Assembly (NCBI GenBank): GCA_031280635.1 | Contig: JAITGK010000069.1 | Span: 1 to 55,861 of the forward strand | Origin: Synergistaceae bacterium | Lineage (GTDB): Bacteria > Synergistota > Synergistia > Synergistales > Aminobacteriaceae | DNA: 55,861 nucleotides | Direction of reading: 5' to 3' | In this document: piece by piece, positions 46,225 through 55,661 of the stretch | How positions within the stretch are numbered: position 1 is the first letter of the stretch | Layout: each line of letters opens with the position of its first letter | Program-made: the position numbers and the translations under genes | Notes under the pieces: generated by a model | What the model was told of the DNA's origin: nothing | The model's database searches: none | Seen by the model: only the letters and a program-made list of their open reading frames with translations

Positions 46225-47211
46225 ATCAACATCGTGCCAGCGCTCTGGTTTCAAAGTGCCAGCACCCTGGAAGAAAATAACGCCGCCCGCGAGGGTGACG
46301 GGGAGGAACTGGAGCATGTGAGAGAAGAGCGCTATAGCCAGGGCTTCGTCGGGGGCAATCCCGCAGCGTTCCAGGGCCGCAGCCATGACGGCCTCGTAGA
46401 CGCCGACAGCTCCTGGCGAAGAGGGCAGCAGCATCCCCAGTCCGCTGACGGCAAAAACGAAAAGCACCGTGTCCCAGGACAGACCCAGACCCGCGACTCC
46501 GTTGAGGCAGAAAGCCATCTCAAGGGCGAAGAAACACCACACCACCAAGGACGAGACGGAAAGCCACGCGAGACGGCGGGGTGACATGTTCTCCAAAACA
46601 CCCGATAGAGCCAGGGAGACAAACCGGCTCAGGCTCACGAAAGGGCCGAAAAGCCTCGTAAAGCGCTCCGCCCAAAGCGGGCGCAGGCGGAAAAAAAACA
46701 GAATACACCACCCGAAAATCAGGCAGATCGCGAAAAACGACGCGCTTAAGTGCTGTCCCATGTTCCAGAGAAACCAAAAGCTCAGGAATGCCAGAACGTT
46801 GACATCAAAAAAGCGCTCCATGAACACGATACCCAGGGTTTTCTGCGAGGGAACGCCATTACTCCGGCCTATCCAGACGGCCTTGGCGACCTCCCCGGCC
46901 TTAGCGGGAAGAACGTTGTTCACCGCCAGCCCCACTAAAGCAGCGCTAAAGGTGGAACGGAAGGACAAAGGAGGGTCCGCCATGTAGGACAGCCGCACCC
47001 CCATCGCGACGTAAGCCGCAATGGTGACGGTCAGGACGCCGAACATGGGCGGAATCGGGTAGCGTCCCAAGGCCGCCGCCAGGTCCGCCAAGGACACGCC
47101 TCGAAAGGCGTAGATCAGGCAAAGGCCTGACACGCCATATTTCACGCAAGTCCAAAAGACGCGTCCCAGAGACCGGAATAGGGGCGGAAGGGAAGTGTTC
47201 GGGGGCGTCAA
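46222..47211 (-). CDS. Lysylphosphatidylglycerol synthase transmembrane-like (UPF0104) protein
   Basis: A 329-residue protein with eight or so membrane segments and the family blocks LPAKAGEVAKAVWIG, VFMERFFDV and LLPSSPGAVGVYEAVMAAAL. Such proteins are flippase-like and lack the synthase domain. The TTG at 47211 overlaps the rrf2 stop (TTGA); no ATG exists before the first membrane segments. Last gene of the thrC operon. Its stop lies at the edge of the repeat. Confidence 0.82.
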   Translation of the reverse strand: MTPPNTSLPPLFRSLGRVFWTCVKYGVSGLCLIYAFRGVSLADLAAALGRYPIPPMFGVLTVTIAAYVAMGVRLSYMADPPLSFRSTFSAALVGLAVNNVLPAKAGEVAKAVWIGRSNGVPSQKTLGIVFMERFFDVNVLAFLSFWFLWNMGQHLSASFFAICLIFGWCILFFFRLRPLWAERFTRLFGPFVSLSRFVSLALSGVLENMSPRRLAWLSVSSLVVWCFFALEMAFCLNGVAGLGLSWDTVLFVFAVSGLGMLLPSSPGAVGVYEAVMAAALERCGIAPDEALAIALFSHMLQFLPVTLAGGVIFFQGAGTLKPERWHDVD

Positions 47212-47642
47212 ATGCAGTATTCCCCGCCGCCCTGGCGATGTTGGTCTAGAATGTCCTGGAGGGTGATGCCGTCCAGGTAGTCCATCACAACTCGCCCTAG
47301 GCCTTCCCAAACGCTCAGTGTGGCGCAGCTGTCACGGCGGGCACACCGATTGACCTCGTCGTCCAGACAGGCCACGGGGGTCAGACGCCCCTCAGTGATG
47401 CGGAGGATTCCCCCCACGGTGTACTGGTCGGGGGACTTCGCGAGCTTGTAGCCGCCCTGAAAGCCTCGGGCCGTCTTCAGCATGTCGGAGTTCTTCAGGA
47501 GCGCTATGATCTGCTCAAGGTAATTCTTGGAAATACCCTGCCTTTCAGCCACGTCTTTCAACGCGACGTAACCCTCCCCCTGGTGTTCCGCCAGATCCAG
47601 CAGCATCAGCAAGGCGTAACGCCCTTTCGTCGATATTCTCAC
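47208..47642 (-). CDS. Rrf2-family transcription regulator (IscR-like)
   Basis: A 144-residue winged-helix regulator beginning MRISTKGRYALLMLLDLA, with the recognition region ISKNYLEQIIALLK and three cysteines, Cys92, Cys100 and Cys106, spaced to hold an iron-sulfur cluster. The family senses cluster status or cysteine supply. GTG start after AGGAGTGA, 10 bp from thrB. No isc or suf genes are in the window, so its targets are unknown. Confidence 0.88.
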   Translation of the reverse strand: MRISTKGRYALLMLLDLAEHQGEGYVALKDVAERQGISKNYLEQIIALLKNSDMLKTARGFQGGYKLAKSPDQYTVGGILRITEGRLTPVACLDDEVNRCARRDSCATLSVWEGLGRVVMDYLDGITLQDILDQHRQGGGEYCI

Positions 47643-47652
47643 GTGATCACTC

Positions 47653-48615
47653 CTAAACAGGTTGTGCGATTACGTGATTATTATATACGACGCGGGTGCC
47701 CTCCGCCGTTCCCTCCAAGACGAAAAACTGGGAGGCCACCCCGTGCTCGGAGAAGGTACGGCACATCTCCGACGCAACCTGGCCGGGCCCGCCGCGGACC
47801 AAGGCCACGACGGTGGGGCCGGAGCCGCTGATGGCCGCGCCCAAACAGCCGGGGATGTCCCGAACACGGTCCATAATGACCTCGCCGCCGGGGAAAAGGC
47901 GCGACCGGTAAGGCTGATGCAGGCGGTCGTCCATACCCCAGGACAGATGCTCCCAACGCCCTGTGGCCCAAGCGGCGCAGAGCAGGGCGGCGCGTCCCAG
48001 GTTGAACACCGCGTCGCTGAAGGGCACCTGACTGGGCAGGGCCTCGCGGGCGTCGTGGGTTCGCACCTGCACGTCGGGCACCGCCGCGACCACGTGCATG
48101 TCTGGCGGCAGCGGCGGCAGCTTCACGTAGCGCAGCTCCTTGCCATCCCAGCAGCTCACCGTCATTCCGCCCAGAAAACAGGGGGCTACGTTGTCGGGAT
48201 GCCCCTCGATGGAGGTCATTGCCCGCAGCAAGTCGGCCTCAGACTTCCCCAGCCCGGCCAGCACGTCCGCCAGAACCACGCCTGCCACTACGGCGGTTGA
48301 GGAGCTGCCAAGCCCTCGGCACAGGGGAATGACGTTGTGGCACTCCAGGGCGAACCCCGGGAGGTCGTTTTGCTCGTCAGCGCTCCACATCTCCCAGGCC
48401 CGAAGGCAGCTCTGCACCACCATGTTGTTCTCCGCGTTGGCCAGCTCCCTCGCGCCCTCACCGATCACGTCGCAGGAAAAAACCCCTGAGGGCAGGATAG
48501 CTCGGACGTTAAAAACATTGTACAGAGAAAGCGCCATGCCTAGGGTGTCGAAGCCCGCGCCCAAGTTCGCGCTGGTGGCTGGAACGCGCACGGAGAGAAA
48601 GGGGGGTGAGTTCAT
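47653..48615 (-). CDS. thrB: Homoserine kinase
   Basis: A 320-residue GHMP kinase that phosphorylates homoserine. It has VRVPATSANLGAGFDTLG, the ATP loop IPLCRGLGSSSTAVVAG and AAISGSGPTVVAL. The ATG overlaps the thrC stop (ATGA). Confidence 0.95.
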   Translation of the reverse strand: MNSPPFLSVRVPATSANLGAGFDTLGMALSLYNVFNVRAILPSGVFSCDVIGEGARELANAENNMVVQSCLRAWEMWSADEQNDLPGFALECHNVIPLCRGLGSSSTAVVAGVVLADVLAGLGKSEADLLRAMTSIEGHPDNVAPCFLGGMTVSCWDGKELRYVKLPPLPPDMHVVAAVPDVQVRTHDAREALPSQVPFSDAVFNLGRAALLCAAWATGRWEHLSWGMDDRLHQPYRSRLFPGGEVIMDRVRDIPGCLGAAISGSGPTVVALVRGGPGQVASEMCRTFSEHGVASQFFVLEGTAEGTRVVYNNHVIAQPV

Positions 48616-49661
48616 TGAGACACCGGTTTCAAGACCGTCAGCAGGCTTTCAAGGCTGTCGCCTGCCTCCACCGGCCGCCCCACCTGGGACATGGCCGTAT
48701 CTGGGTCCTTCAGGCCGCTGCCCGTCAGAACCATCACGACTTTAATACCCTGGGGCAGGCGGCCCGCTTCCTTCAGTTTGAGAAGTCCGGCCAAGGGAGC
48801 GCAGGAGGCTGGTTCGGCGAAGACCCCGCCCTTGGCGGCCAGGAGGCGCTGGGCGGCCAGGATTTCCTCGTCGGTGACGGAGTTGAACTCCCCCCCGGAC
48901 TCGGACACGGCGGCGCGGGCCAGGCGGGCGCTGACCGGGTTGCCGATGCGAATGGCTGTCGCCACCGTTTCGGGGGACGGGCAGGGCTCGTTAGTGACGA
49001 GGGGTGCGGCCCCAGCGGCCTGAAAGCCCATCATTCTCGGCGTTTTGGACGCGCGTCCCAACTGGAGGTATTCCCTGTAGCCCGCCCAATAGGCGCTGAT
49101 GTTGCCCGCGTTGCCCACAGGGATCGCGTGCCAGTCGGGGGCCTCTCCCAGGGATTCGCATATCTCCCACGCGCCGGTTCTCTGCCCCCAGAGGCGGTAG
49201 GGGTTGACGGAGTTCACCATGGCGCAGCCGAGCGTTTCCGCCGCCTGCCGCGCCAGTTCCAAGGCCTTGTCGAAGTTGCCCTTCACCGCGACCACCGCCG
49301 CGCCGTACATAAGGGCCTGGGCCAGCTTCCCCAGCGCGACCTTCCCCGCGGGCAGGAGGACGAAGCAGGGCACCCCCGCCGCGGCGGCGTAGGCTGCGGC
49401 CGAAGCCGAGGTGTTGCCCGTGGAAGCGCAGATCAGGGCGCGAGCGCCTTCCTCCAGGGCCTTGGCCACGGCCAGGACCATGCCCCGGTCTTTGAAAGAC
49501 CCCGATGGATTGCACCCCTCGAATTTTCCCCAAAGCTCGACGCCAAGCCGTTCTCCCACGCGCGGCAGCGGAATCAGGGGCGTGTTCCCCTCTTCCAGGT
49601 TCACCGCCGGCGTCGCCGCAGTCAAAGGCAGAAGCCGCGCGTAACGCGCGAGCAGTCCCAT
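48612..49661 (-). CDS. thrC: Threonine synthase
   Basis: A 349-residue PLP enzyme that makes threonine from phosphohomoserine. The PLP lysine lies in NPSGSFKDRGM, followed by ASTGNTSASAAAYAA and PVGNAGNISAYW. AGGAAGGGG precedes the ATG. First gene of thrC-thrB-rrf2-flippase. Confidence 0.95.
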   Translation of the reverse strand: MGLLARYARLLPLTAATPAVNLEEGNTPLIPLPRVGERLGVELWGKFEGCNPSGSFKDRGMVLAVAKALEEGARALICASTGNTSASAAAYAAAAGVPCFVLLPAGKVALGKLAQALMYGAAVVAVKGNFDKALELARQAAETLGCAMVNSVNPYRLWGQRTGAWEICESLGEAPDWHAIPVGNAGNISAYWAGYREYLQLGRASKTPRMMGFQAAGAAPLVTNEPCPSPETVATAIRIGNPVSARLARAAVSESGGEFNSVTDEEILAAQRLLAAKGGVFAEPASCAPLAGLLKLKEAGRLPQGIKVVMVLTGSGLKDPDTAMSQVGRPVEAGDSLESLLTVLKPVSQ

Positions 49662-49829
49662 GAGAAAAACCCCTTCCTAGGTTGTTTCGTTTCATATGTT
49701 ACAGATTACCACAACCGGCGCGGGTTTTATATGCCCGCTTAAAATTCAAATTTATTTAGCATTTTATCTCTCTAATCTGATACAATAGTATCTCAATGGT
49801 TTTGAGCGCGGAGGTGCGGTGCTGCGAAA
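49662..49829. promoter_or_regulatory. Divergent promoter region between thrC and livG
   Basis: An AT-rich 168-bp interval. On the plus strand TACAAT near 49780 is a likely -10 for the liv operon; the -35 is not clear. GGAGGTG near 49810 is too far from the livG ATG to be its usual ribosome site. Confidence 0.45.
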
Positions 49830-50618
49830 ATGGTTACATTGAACACGCTGAACACATGGAAGGTTTCAATGAATTTTGGTGGACTGTGGGCCGTGAAGGA
49901 CGTAGATTTTTTCATCGGCACCGGGGAGGTCGTCGGTCTCATCGGACCTAACGGCTCAGGCAAAACCACGTTCCTCAACATCATCAGCGGGCTTTACCGG
50001 GCCACTGACGGCGTGGTGACGCTCCAAGGCGAGGACATCACGGGGCTGCGCCCCTTTGAGATATTCAAGAAAGGCGTCGCGCGCACGTACCAGTCCAGCC
50101 GCCTCTGCTGGGACCTGAGCGTTGCCGACAACATCCTGATGGGGCTTCACACGAAACAGAAGGCCAGCTTCCTGGACGTCCTTTTCCGCCCCAAAAAGGC
50201 GAACGACGAAATATACGGGTACCTTCAGGAGTGTATGGACGTGTTGAGCTGTTTCAACCCGGCACTCTTCAACCGGCGCTACGACCTGGCGCGGGACATA
50301 CCCCACATCGATCGCCGCCGCGTTGAGATAAGCCGGGCGCTGGTGGGCCGCCCCGCGCTGCTTTTGCTGGACGAACCCACGGCGGGCCTGAATGACGAGG
50401 AAACGGCGCAGATGATGGGCGACATCCGCAAGATCAAGGAAAAAATAAAGGACATCTGCATCATCATCATTGAGCACGATATGAAGGTCATGGAGCGCGT
50501 CACGGAGCGCGTCGTTGTGTTCAATGCTGGGCGGAAGATAGCTGAAGGCGCATACCGCGACGTTATCCGAGATAAAAACGTTATCGGCGCCTATCTTGGT
50601 GGGGGACTCCATGGCTGA
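49830..50618 (+). CDS. livG: Branched-chain amino acid ABC transporter ATP-binding protein LivG
   Basis: A 262-residue ATPase with Walker A GPNGSGKT, a Q-loop in ARTYQSSRL, Walker B ALLLLDEPTAGLN and the switch His in IIEHDM. The ABC signature is atypical: where LSGGQ-like YGQQRRLEIA is expected, the sequence reads DIPHIDRRRVEIS (156 onward). The ATG at 49830 gives the normal N-terminal strand. It overlaps livF by 8 bp. First gene of the liv operon. Confidence 0.92.
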   Translation: MVTLNTLNTWKVSMNFGGLWAVKDVDFFIGTGEVVGLIGPNGSGKTTFLNIISGLYRATDGVVTLQGEDITGLRPFEIFKKGVARTYQSSRLCWDLSVADNILMGLHTKQKASFLDVLFRPKKANDEIYGYLQECMDVLSCFNPALFNRRYDLARDIPHIDRRRVEISRALVGRPALLLLDEPTAGLNDEETAQMMGDIRKIKEKIKDICIIIIEHDMKVMERVTERVVVFNAGRKIAEGAYRDVIRDKNVIGAYLGGGLHG

Positions 50619-51318
50619 CGTCCTGGAAGTACGGGGCCTCTATACGAGTTATGGCCGTGTCCCGATGCTGCGCGGCGTGGACCTGGTCATCCCCAAAGGA
50701 CAGGTCTGTTGTGTGCTGGGCGCCAACGGGTCGGGCAAAACCACGTTGGTGAAGGCCATTTTGAACATGGTCAAGGCCGACAGGGGCTCCATGTTCCTGG
50801 AGGGGGAAAACATTGATTCGTGGCCGACCCACAAGCGCGTAGAGCAAGGCGTCACCCTGTCGGCCGCCGCCGTCGGCACGTTCCGCAAAATGACCGTGGA
50901 CGCGAACCTGAGAATGGGCGCTTACCATATTAACAATAGGAAGCTTCTCTCCCAACGGTTAGCGGAGATATACAAGTTGTTTCCCGTGCTGCGCGAGCGT
51001 CTGAACCAAAAAGCAGGCACCCTTTCCGGCGGGGAACGCACCATGCTGGCCATTGCCCGCGCTGTCGTCAACCACCCGAAACTGCTCATTCTCGACGAGC
51101 CGTCTCTGGGGCTGGCCCCCATAATGGTAGAGACTGTTTTTGCCATTATCCGCTTCCTGTGCGCGGGGCAGATGAGCATCCTGCTGGTGGAACAGAACGC
51201 TGCCAAGGCCCTTTCTATGGCCTCGACGGGGTACGTCCTCCAGAAGGGCGCCATCGTTTTCGCGGGAAGCGTCGATGCTCTCGCGGCCAGCGAGCACGTG
51301 AGAAATCCTGTGATATAG
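50611..51318 (+). CDS. livF: Branched-chain amino acid ABC transporter ATP-binding protein LivF
   Basis: A 235-residue ATPase with Walker A GANGSGKTT, a complete signature LSGGERTMLAIARA, Walker B LLILDEPSLGLAP and switch region LLVEQN. It forms the heterodimer with LivG. Start overlaps the livG stop. Confidence 0.94.
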   Translation: MADVLEVRGLYTSYGRVPMLRGVDLVIPKGQVCCVLGANGSGKTTLVKAILNMVKADRGSMFLEGENIDSWPTHKRVEQGVTLSAAAVGTFRKMTVDANLRMGAYHINNRKLLSQRLAEIYKLFPVLRERLNQKAGTLSGGERTMLAIARAVVNHPKLLILDEPSLGLAPIMVETVFAIIRFLCAGQMSILLVEQNAAKALSMASTGYVLQKGAIVFAGSVDALAASEHVRNPVI

Positions 51319-51348
51319 GAGGTGATGCGGAGGTACGGTGCGTCAAAC

Positions 51349-51400
51349 GCGGTTGTTTGTGGGCAGCGGTTGTTTGTGGGCAAAAGTTTGTGGGCAAAAG
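51349..51400 (+). repeat. Three short direct repeats in the livJ leader
   Basis: The unit GTTTGTGGGCA occurs three times in tandem (the first two within the longer CGGTTGTTTGTGGGCA) between livF and the ribosome site of the binding-protein gene. Possibly slipped-strand duplication; a role is not evident. Confidence 0.6.
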
Positions 51401-51431
51401 AATGTACATTAAATTGAGGGAGGTTAAAATT

Positions 51432-52607
51432 ATGTGGAGTAAGTTCAAACTGGGGTGCGCGGTTTTGGTGTTGTCCTTTCTGCTGGCGGACGCGGCGGAC
51501 GCGGCAAAAGAGAACGTGGTGAAAGTGGGGTTCCTGGGGCCTATAACCGGCTCAAACGCGGCGGAAGGGTCGGCGGCCCGGAACGCTTTCCTGCTCGCCA
51601 TTGAGGAGGCCAACAAGTCGGGCAAGTACCCCTACACGATTGAGGTCATCGTGGTTGACGATCAAAGTTCCGAAAACGTGGCCGTAGCTGGGGCGCAGCA
51701 GATCGTGTCTGACCCAACGGTAGCGGCGGCCTCCGGCTTCTGGAACTCCGGCCCAGCAGCGGCCTGCATACCAGTGTTCAAGGACGCGGAGATTCCCCTC
51801 CTGATCTGGGGCGCCATTCGGGAAACCTTGACCAACGCCGAGAACATGCCCTACATCACCCGCTCCGCGCCCACCGACAAGCAGGAGAACATCCCCTTAG
51901 CCGCGGCCGTCCTGGATAAAATGGGGTATAAAGATTGGTTCGTGGTGTCCGATATCGGCTCTTATGGCAACGGAAACTTTAACGCCTTTAAGGCGGAGCT
52001 GGCCGCGCGTTCAATCGTGCCTTTGGGCGAGGAGCAGGTTCCCGAGGACACTACCGACCTGAGCGCCGTCGTTCAGAAGATCAAGGCCAGCGGGGCCAAG
52101 GCCGTCTACTGTGGAAGCACGGTGGCCATTGGCTCGCAGCTCAAGCGCCAGCTTTTCGAGGCCGGGGCAGGGAACGTGTTGTTCTGTGGCATTTCCGGCA
52201 TGAAGACCAGCGACTTCCTCAAGATAGGTGCGGAGGCGGCCGAGGGCGCTCTCGTCGTGAGTCCGGGCGTTATCCTCGAAGACACCGAGGCTGGACGGGC
52301 ATTTGTGTCGCGCTACAACGCCAAAAAGTACGCGGAACCCATCGGTGCGTTCACTCCCTACGCCTACGAGGCGGCGCTGATCCTGCTCAACGCGCTGGAC
52401 TCTTGCGGTGAGGCCCCCACAGCTGCGGCCATGACGGAGGCCGTTCTGAGGAGCAAAACCGAGGGAATCATGGGCACTACCACCTTTAACGAGATAGGTC
52501 AGACTCAAAACGTGGCCGCCTACTTGAACGTGGTGCAAGACGGCGCCTGGGTCCCCTTGGAAAAGTCCGAATATCAAAGCGGCCAACGTAAGTTCGGAGG
52601 CAGATGA
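51432..52607 (+). CDS. livJ: Branched-chain amino acid ABC transporter substrate-binding protein
   Basis: A 391-residue periplasmic binding protein (type I fold) with a signal peptide (to about residue 23), then VVKVGFLGPITGSNAAEG and the VDDQSSENVAVAGAQQIV block typical of LivJ/LivK. GGGAGG precedes the ATG at 51432. Ligand probably a hydrophobic or branched-chain amino acid. Position third in the operon, after the ATPases, is unusual relative to E. coli order. Confidence 0.92.
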   Translation: MWSKFKLGCAVLVLSFLLADAADAAKENVVKVGFLGPITGSNAAEGSAARNAFLLAIEEANKSGKYPYTIEVIVVDDQSSENVAVAGAQQIVSDPTVAAASGFWNSGPAAACIPVFKDAEIPLLIWGAIRETLTNAENMPYITRSAPTDKQENIPLAAAVLDKMGYKDWFVVSDIGSYGNGNFNAFKAELAARSIVPLGEEQVPEDTTDLSAVVQKIKASGAKAVYCGSTVAIGSQLKRQLFEAGAGNVLFCGISGMKTSDFLKIGAEAAEGALVVSPGVILEDTEAGRAFVSRYNAKKYAEPIGAFTPYAYEAALILLNALDSCGEAPTAAAMTEAVLRSKTEGIMGTTTFNEIGQTQNVAAYLNVVQDGAWVPLEKSEYQSGQRKFGGR

Positions 52608-52652
52608 AACCGTGGACACCGTGGACTCTGCCCCAAGGATTGGTGTTGAGCT

Positions 52653-53633
52653 ATGGAGTTGTTCCAAGGTTTGGTTGTGAGCGCGATTTTACTGGGTTGT
52701 ATGTACACACTTGTCGCGATAGGCTTTTCACTCTTTTTTGGGGTGATGGACGTGGTGGTGTTCTGCTGCGGTGACATAGCGATACTGGGTTCTTTCACCA
52801 TCATGGGGGCTTGGGTTGTGCTGCGAAGCGCGGGCCTTTTCGAGGCGCTGCCCTTCGCCGTTTGCGTGGCTCTGCTGGTCCTAGCGGGGGCGCTGCTCTG
52901 CGCCTTCATGGGTCTCGTCACCTACAGGGCGTCCATCGCGCCGTTCCGTGAGAGTTCCGACTTGATGCCCCTCTTGAGCACCATCGCCATGGGAACGGTT
53001 ATCAAAGAAGTCCTGGGGTTGTTGTTTAAACCTGTGGTGAACGCGCTTTCCGCCGCGGCGGGGAGCGCGTCCGCCTTGTCCGTGACCAGCGGGCGCAATC
53101 CGCAGGGTTTTCCAAAACTTCTGGAGCCCCTGACTCCCGGTTGGTGGGACGCGCCCCTCGACTTCACCAAAGCGGCCATCATCGCCGTCACAGTCGTCAT
53201 TCTGACGTTGCTTTTCCTGTTTCTGAACAAGACGAAGATGGGGCTTTCCATGCAAGCCGTCGCCCAAAACAAGGAACTTTCCATCATGACCGGCATAAAC
53301 GTCTCCAGGGTTATCGTGATCACCTTCCTGACCGGCGGCGTCCTGCTGGCGATAGGGGGCTTTTTGATGGGAAATTACCAGGGGATCATGTCTTTCGATA
53401 ACGGGGCCATGTACGGCGCGAAGGGCTTCTCTGCCGCGGTGGTGGGCGGACTGAGGAATACCTGGGGTGCGGTGGCGGGCGGGATGCTGCTCGCCTTCGT
53501 GGAGGTGTTCGTGGCTGGGTACGCGCCGGGGGGCATGGCTTATGCCAATATCGTGGCCTTCGTCGTGGTGGTTGTTTTCATCGTCTTCAAGCCGGAGGGC
53601 ATCATCGGTGAGAAGTCCGTCGAGAAGGTGTGA
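52653..53633 (+). CDS. livH: Branched-chain amino acid ABC transporter permease LivH
   Basis: A 326-residue permease with about eight membrane segments. Family blocks are IGFSLFFGVMDVVVFCCGD, KTKMGLSMQAVAQNKELS and GAKGFSAAVVGGLRNTWGAVAGG. A hydrophilic loop of about 45 residues follows residue 130. Its end overlaps livM (GTGA). Confidence 0.93.
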   Translation: MELFQGLVVSAILLGCMYTLVAIGFSLFFGVMDVVVFCCGDIAILGSFTIMGAWVVLRSAGLFEALPFAVCVALLVLAGALLCAFMGLVTYRASIAPFRESSDLMPLLSTIAMGTVIKEVLGLLFKPVVNALSAAAGSASALSVTSGRNPQGFPKLLEPLTPGWWDAPLDFTKAAIIAVTVVILTLLFLFLNKTKMGLSMQAVAQNKELSIMTGINVSRVIVITFLTGGVLLAIGGFLMGNYQGIMSFDNGAMYGAKGFSAAVVGGLRNTWGAVAGGMLLAFVEVFVAGYAPGGMAYANIVAFVVVVVFIVFKPEGIIGEKSVEKV

Positions 53634-54856
53634 CGGCGGCGATGGAACGAGCGGTGAGGAGTTGCGAGGGGCTTAAGGTGGCTGCGTGCAATTTCGTGGT
53701 GTTTGGGCTGGCGCTCCTGATGCTTTGGGCGTCGCATGAAATCAGCCTGCCCTTGGCGGCGGCGGTGATCGCGGCGCTGCTTTATATGGAAAGGCGCGGG
53801 GTCATCGATGCCCTGTTCCTGCTTTACGTCCGCAGGAAAAAAACGGCCGCGGCCAGCGCGCTGTTTTTCGCCCTGACGATACCCCTGGCGTTGGCCACAC
53901 TGCGCTACCCGTCTCACATTGCTGTTATGGCGGTCATTAGCGCGATGGTCTGCTGCGGCGTCAACATTCAAATGGGGTCCGCCAACATGGTCAACTTCGC
54001 CCCGGCGGCGTTTATGGGTATCGGGGCCTACTCCCTGGGCTACGTGACTGTCAAGCTCGGCGCGAGTCCCTGGTTAGGTCTGCTGACGGCCCTGGTTCTC
54101 TGTGTCCTGGCTGGCCTGCTGCTGGGCTTGCCCACCCTGAGGACGAAGGGGTATTACCTCTCTCTGGTGACGATGGTCCTGCAACTGGCCTTCACCCAGA
54201 CCATTAAGAACATCCCGGCCATAGGCGGCCCCAACGGACTGAGCGGCGTTAAGGCGCTGACCTTAGGGGGCTATCCGCTCTACAAAACCTATACCTTTTT
54301 TGGGATGAGGCTGGCTCCGCACTTCTTCTACCTGATATTCTGCGTCCTGGCACTGGCGGCGGCGCTTTACGCGGCCAACCGGATATTCGTCACGCGGTTT
54401 GGGCTGGTGCTCAACCACATCGCTCAGGACGAGATCGCCGCCAACTGCTTCGGCGTGAACGTGGCCCGCTGCAAGCTGTTCGCTTTCATGACGGGGAGCG
54501 TGTTCTGCGGTTTCGGCGGCGTGCTCTACGCTGGCTTGACCTCATTCGTGGGACCTGACGATTTTTCGTTCTCTCGCTCGCTGGTTTTCATCTGCATGGT
54601 GATTCTGGGGGGTATGGATAACCTGGCAGGCGTGGCGGTGGGCGCGTTCCTCCTGACCGTGATCACGGAAAAGCTGCGCGGTTTCTCGGACTACGCGCAG
54701 CTCATCTACGGCCTTTTGCTGGTTGTCATCTTGATCGTACGCCCGGCGGGACTTCTGCCTAGAAGGGTGCGCAACTACTGCGAGACTTTCGCCCGAAAGC
54801 TCTCGCCTCCCTCAGGGAGCCAGCAACCAACCGCCGCGCCGGATACCCAAATATAA
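53630..54856 (+). CDS. livM: Branched-chain amino acid ABC transporter permease LivM
   Basis: A 408-residue permease with an N-terminal extension of about 75 residues before the core, then GSANMVNFAPAAFMGIGAYSLG, LPTLRTKGYYLSLVTM and FVGPDDFSFSRSLVFICMVILGG. GTG at 53630 overlaps livH; an ATG at 53642 is possible. Last gene of livGFJHM, followed by a terminator. Confidence 0.93.
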   Translation: MTAAMERAVRSCEGLKVAACNFVVFGLALLMLWASHEISLPLAAAVIAALLYMERRGVIDALFLLYVRRKKTAAASALFFALTIPLALATLRYPSHIAVMAVISAMVCCGVNIQMGSANMVNFAPAAFMGIGAYSLGYVTVKLGASPWLGLLTALVLCVLAGLLLGLPTLRTKGYYLSLVTMVLQLAFTQTIKNIPAIGGPNGLSGVKALTLGGYPLYKTYTFFGMRLAPHFFYLIFCVLALAAALYAANRIFVTRFGLVLNHIAQDEIAANCFGVNVARCKLFAFMTGSVFCGFGGVLYAGLTSFVGPDDFSFSRSLVFICMVILGGMDNLAGVAVGAFLLTVITEKLRGFSDYAQLIYGLLLVVILIVRPAGLLPRRVRNYCETFARKLSPPSGSQQPTAAPDTQI

Positions 54857-54866
54857 AAAACAAAAA

Positions 54867-54899
54867 GCCCACCTTGCTATCTATACTTGGTGGGCGATT
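54867..54899 (+). terminator. Terminator after livM
   Basis: Stem GCCCACC (54867-54873) with GGTGGGC (54889-54895), 15-nt loop, followed by GATTTT. It has an A-rich left flank and may also work on the minus strand after tRNA-Asn. Confidence 0.7.
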
Positions 54900-54905
54900 T
54901 TGTCT

Positions 54906-54980
54906 TGGCTCCACGACCAGGACTCGAACCTGGAACCTGATGGTTAACAGCCACCTACTCTGCCATTGAGCTATCGTGGA
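54906..54980 (-). tRNA. tRNA-Asn (GTT)
   Basis: A 75-nt cloverleaf: TCCACGA/TCGTGGA acceptor, TAGCTCAATGGCAGAG D-arm, anticodon loop CTGTTAA (GTT), GTTCGAGTC T-loop and encoded CCA. It stands alone. Confidence 0.95.
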
Positions 54981-54991
54981 ATATTTTTTAT

Positions 54992-55020
54992 AATATAACC
55001 TAAAATCCCATGCATGTCAA
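54992..55020 (-). promoter_or_regulatory. Promoter of tRNA-Asn
   Basis: Minus strand: consensus TTGACA (55020-55015), 17-bp spacer, TATATT (54997-54992), 11 bp upstream of the tRNA. Confidence 0.8.
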
Positions 55021-55105
55021 GGGAACGAAAATCCCCCAGCAGGGCGAACGCATCAAACGGCAGCAAGCAACTGGAGGACATAATCGTCGTTCCAGGAGGC
55101 TTTAA

Positions 55106-55432
55106 GAGCGTGTTTTAAAAGGTCTCAGGTAGACCGAAGGCGTCTCAGCATGAGATTGATCATAGCCAGCTTGATAACGATTTCACTGCTCTCCGCCATG
55201 GAGGCAGGTCATGCGGAAGAAGGCGCCGCGCACATCCAGCTCGCAGGATGTAAAAGACAGCGTTTAAAATTTCCCTCATGTCCGCACTGCGCGGACGTCC
55301 GCCTTCGCAGGCCGAAGGGATAAGGCCTTCCACTGCATTCCAATCTTCATCGTTTAAGTCTGCAGCATATTTAGCACGTATTATATATAACTCGACTTTA
55401 GAGTATAGCCGCGTGAAATACGTAGATACCAA
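55106..55432 (-). pseudogene. IS5-type transposase remnant with internal deletion
   Basis: An end sequence GAGCGTGTTTTAAAA at 55106 is followed inward on the minus strand by a transposase C-terminus (SSEIVIKLAMINLMLRRL, stop at 55125-55127). The N-terminal part (55432 downward) reads DLNDEDWNAVEGLIP, GGRPRSADMREILNAVFYIL and LPHDLPPW, the N-terminal domain of IS5-family transposases. The two parts meet near 55200 in different frames, so the central DDE portion is deleted. The other terminal repeat was not found. Confidence 0.75.
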
Positions 55433-55661
55433 GTGAATCTTGCAGCGGAAGAAAGCATAGCGAAGCTAGGGTCCTATTTTGGGGACCCCAGAATTTAATG
55501 TATAAAATATGAATTGAAGCAAAAATGTTACCCCGTTTTCTCGTAAGGAGGGTCAAGAAGGCTTTTAGGGAGGACGAATTTTTGCAGCTTTCGGTCCCAG
55601 CAAGAGCGAACAGGGAAGTGCCGAAAAATGCTGTCAAAGACCTTCATCGCCCAAGAGGCCG

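Noticed and set aside
51349-51400. Regulatory iterons controlling the binding-protein gene
   Set aside because: Three imperfect short tandem copies without a binding-site palindrome; slippage explains them as well. Kept only as a repeat feature.
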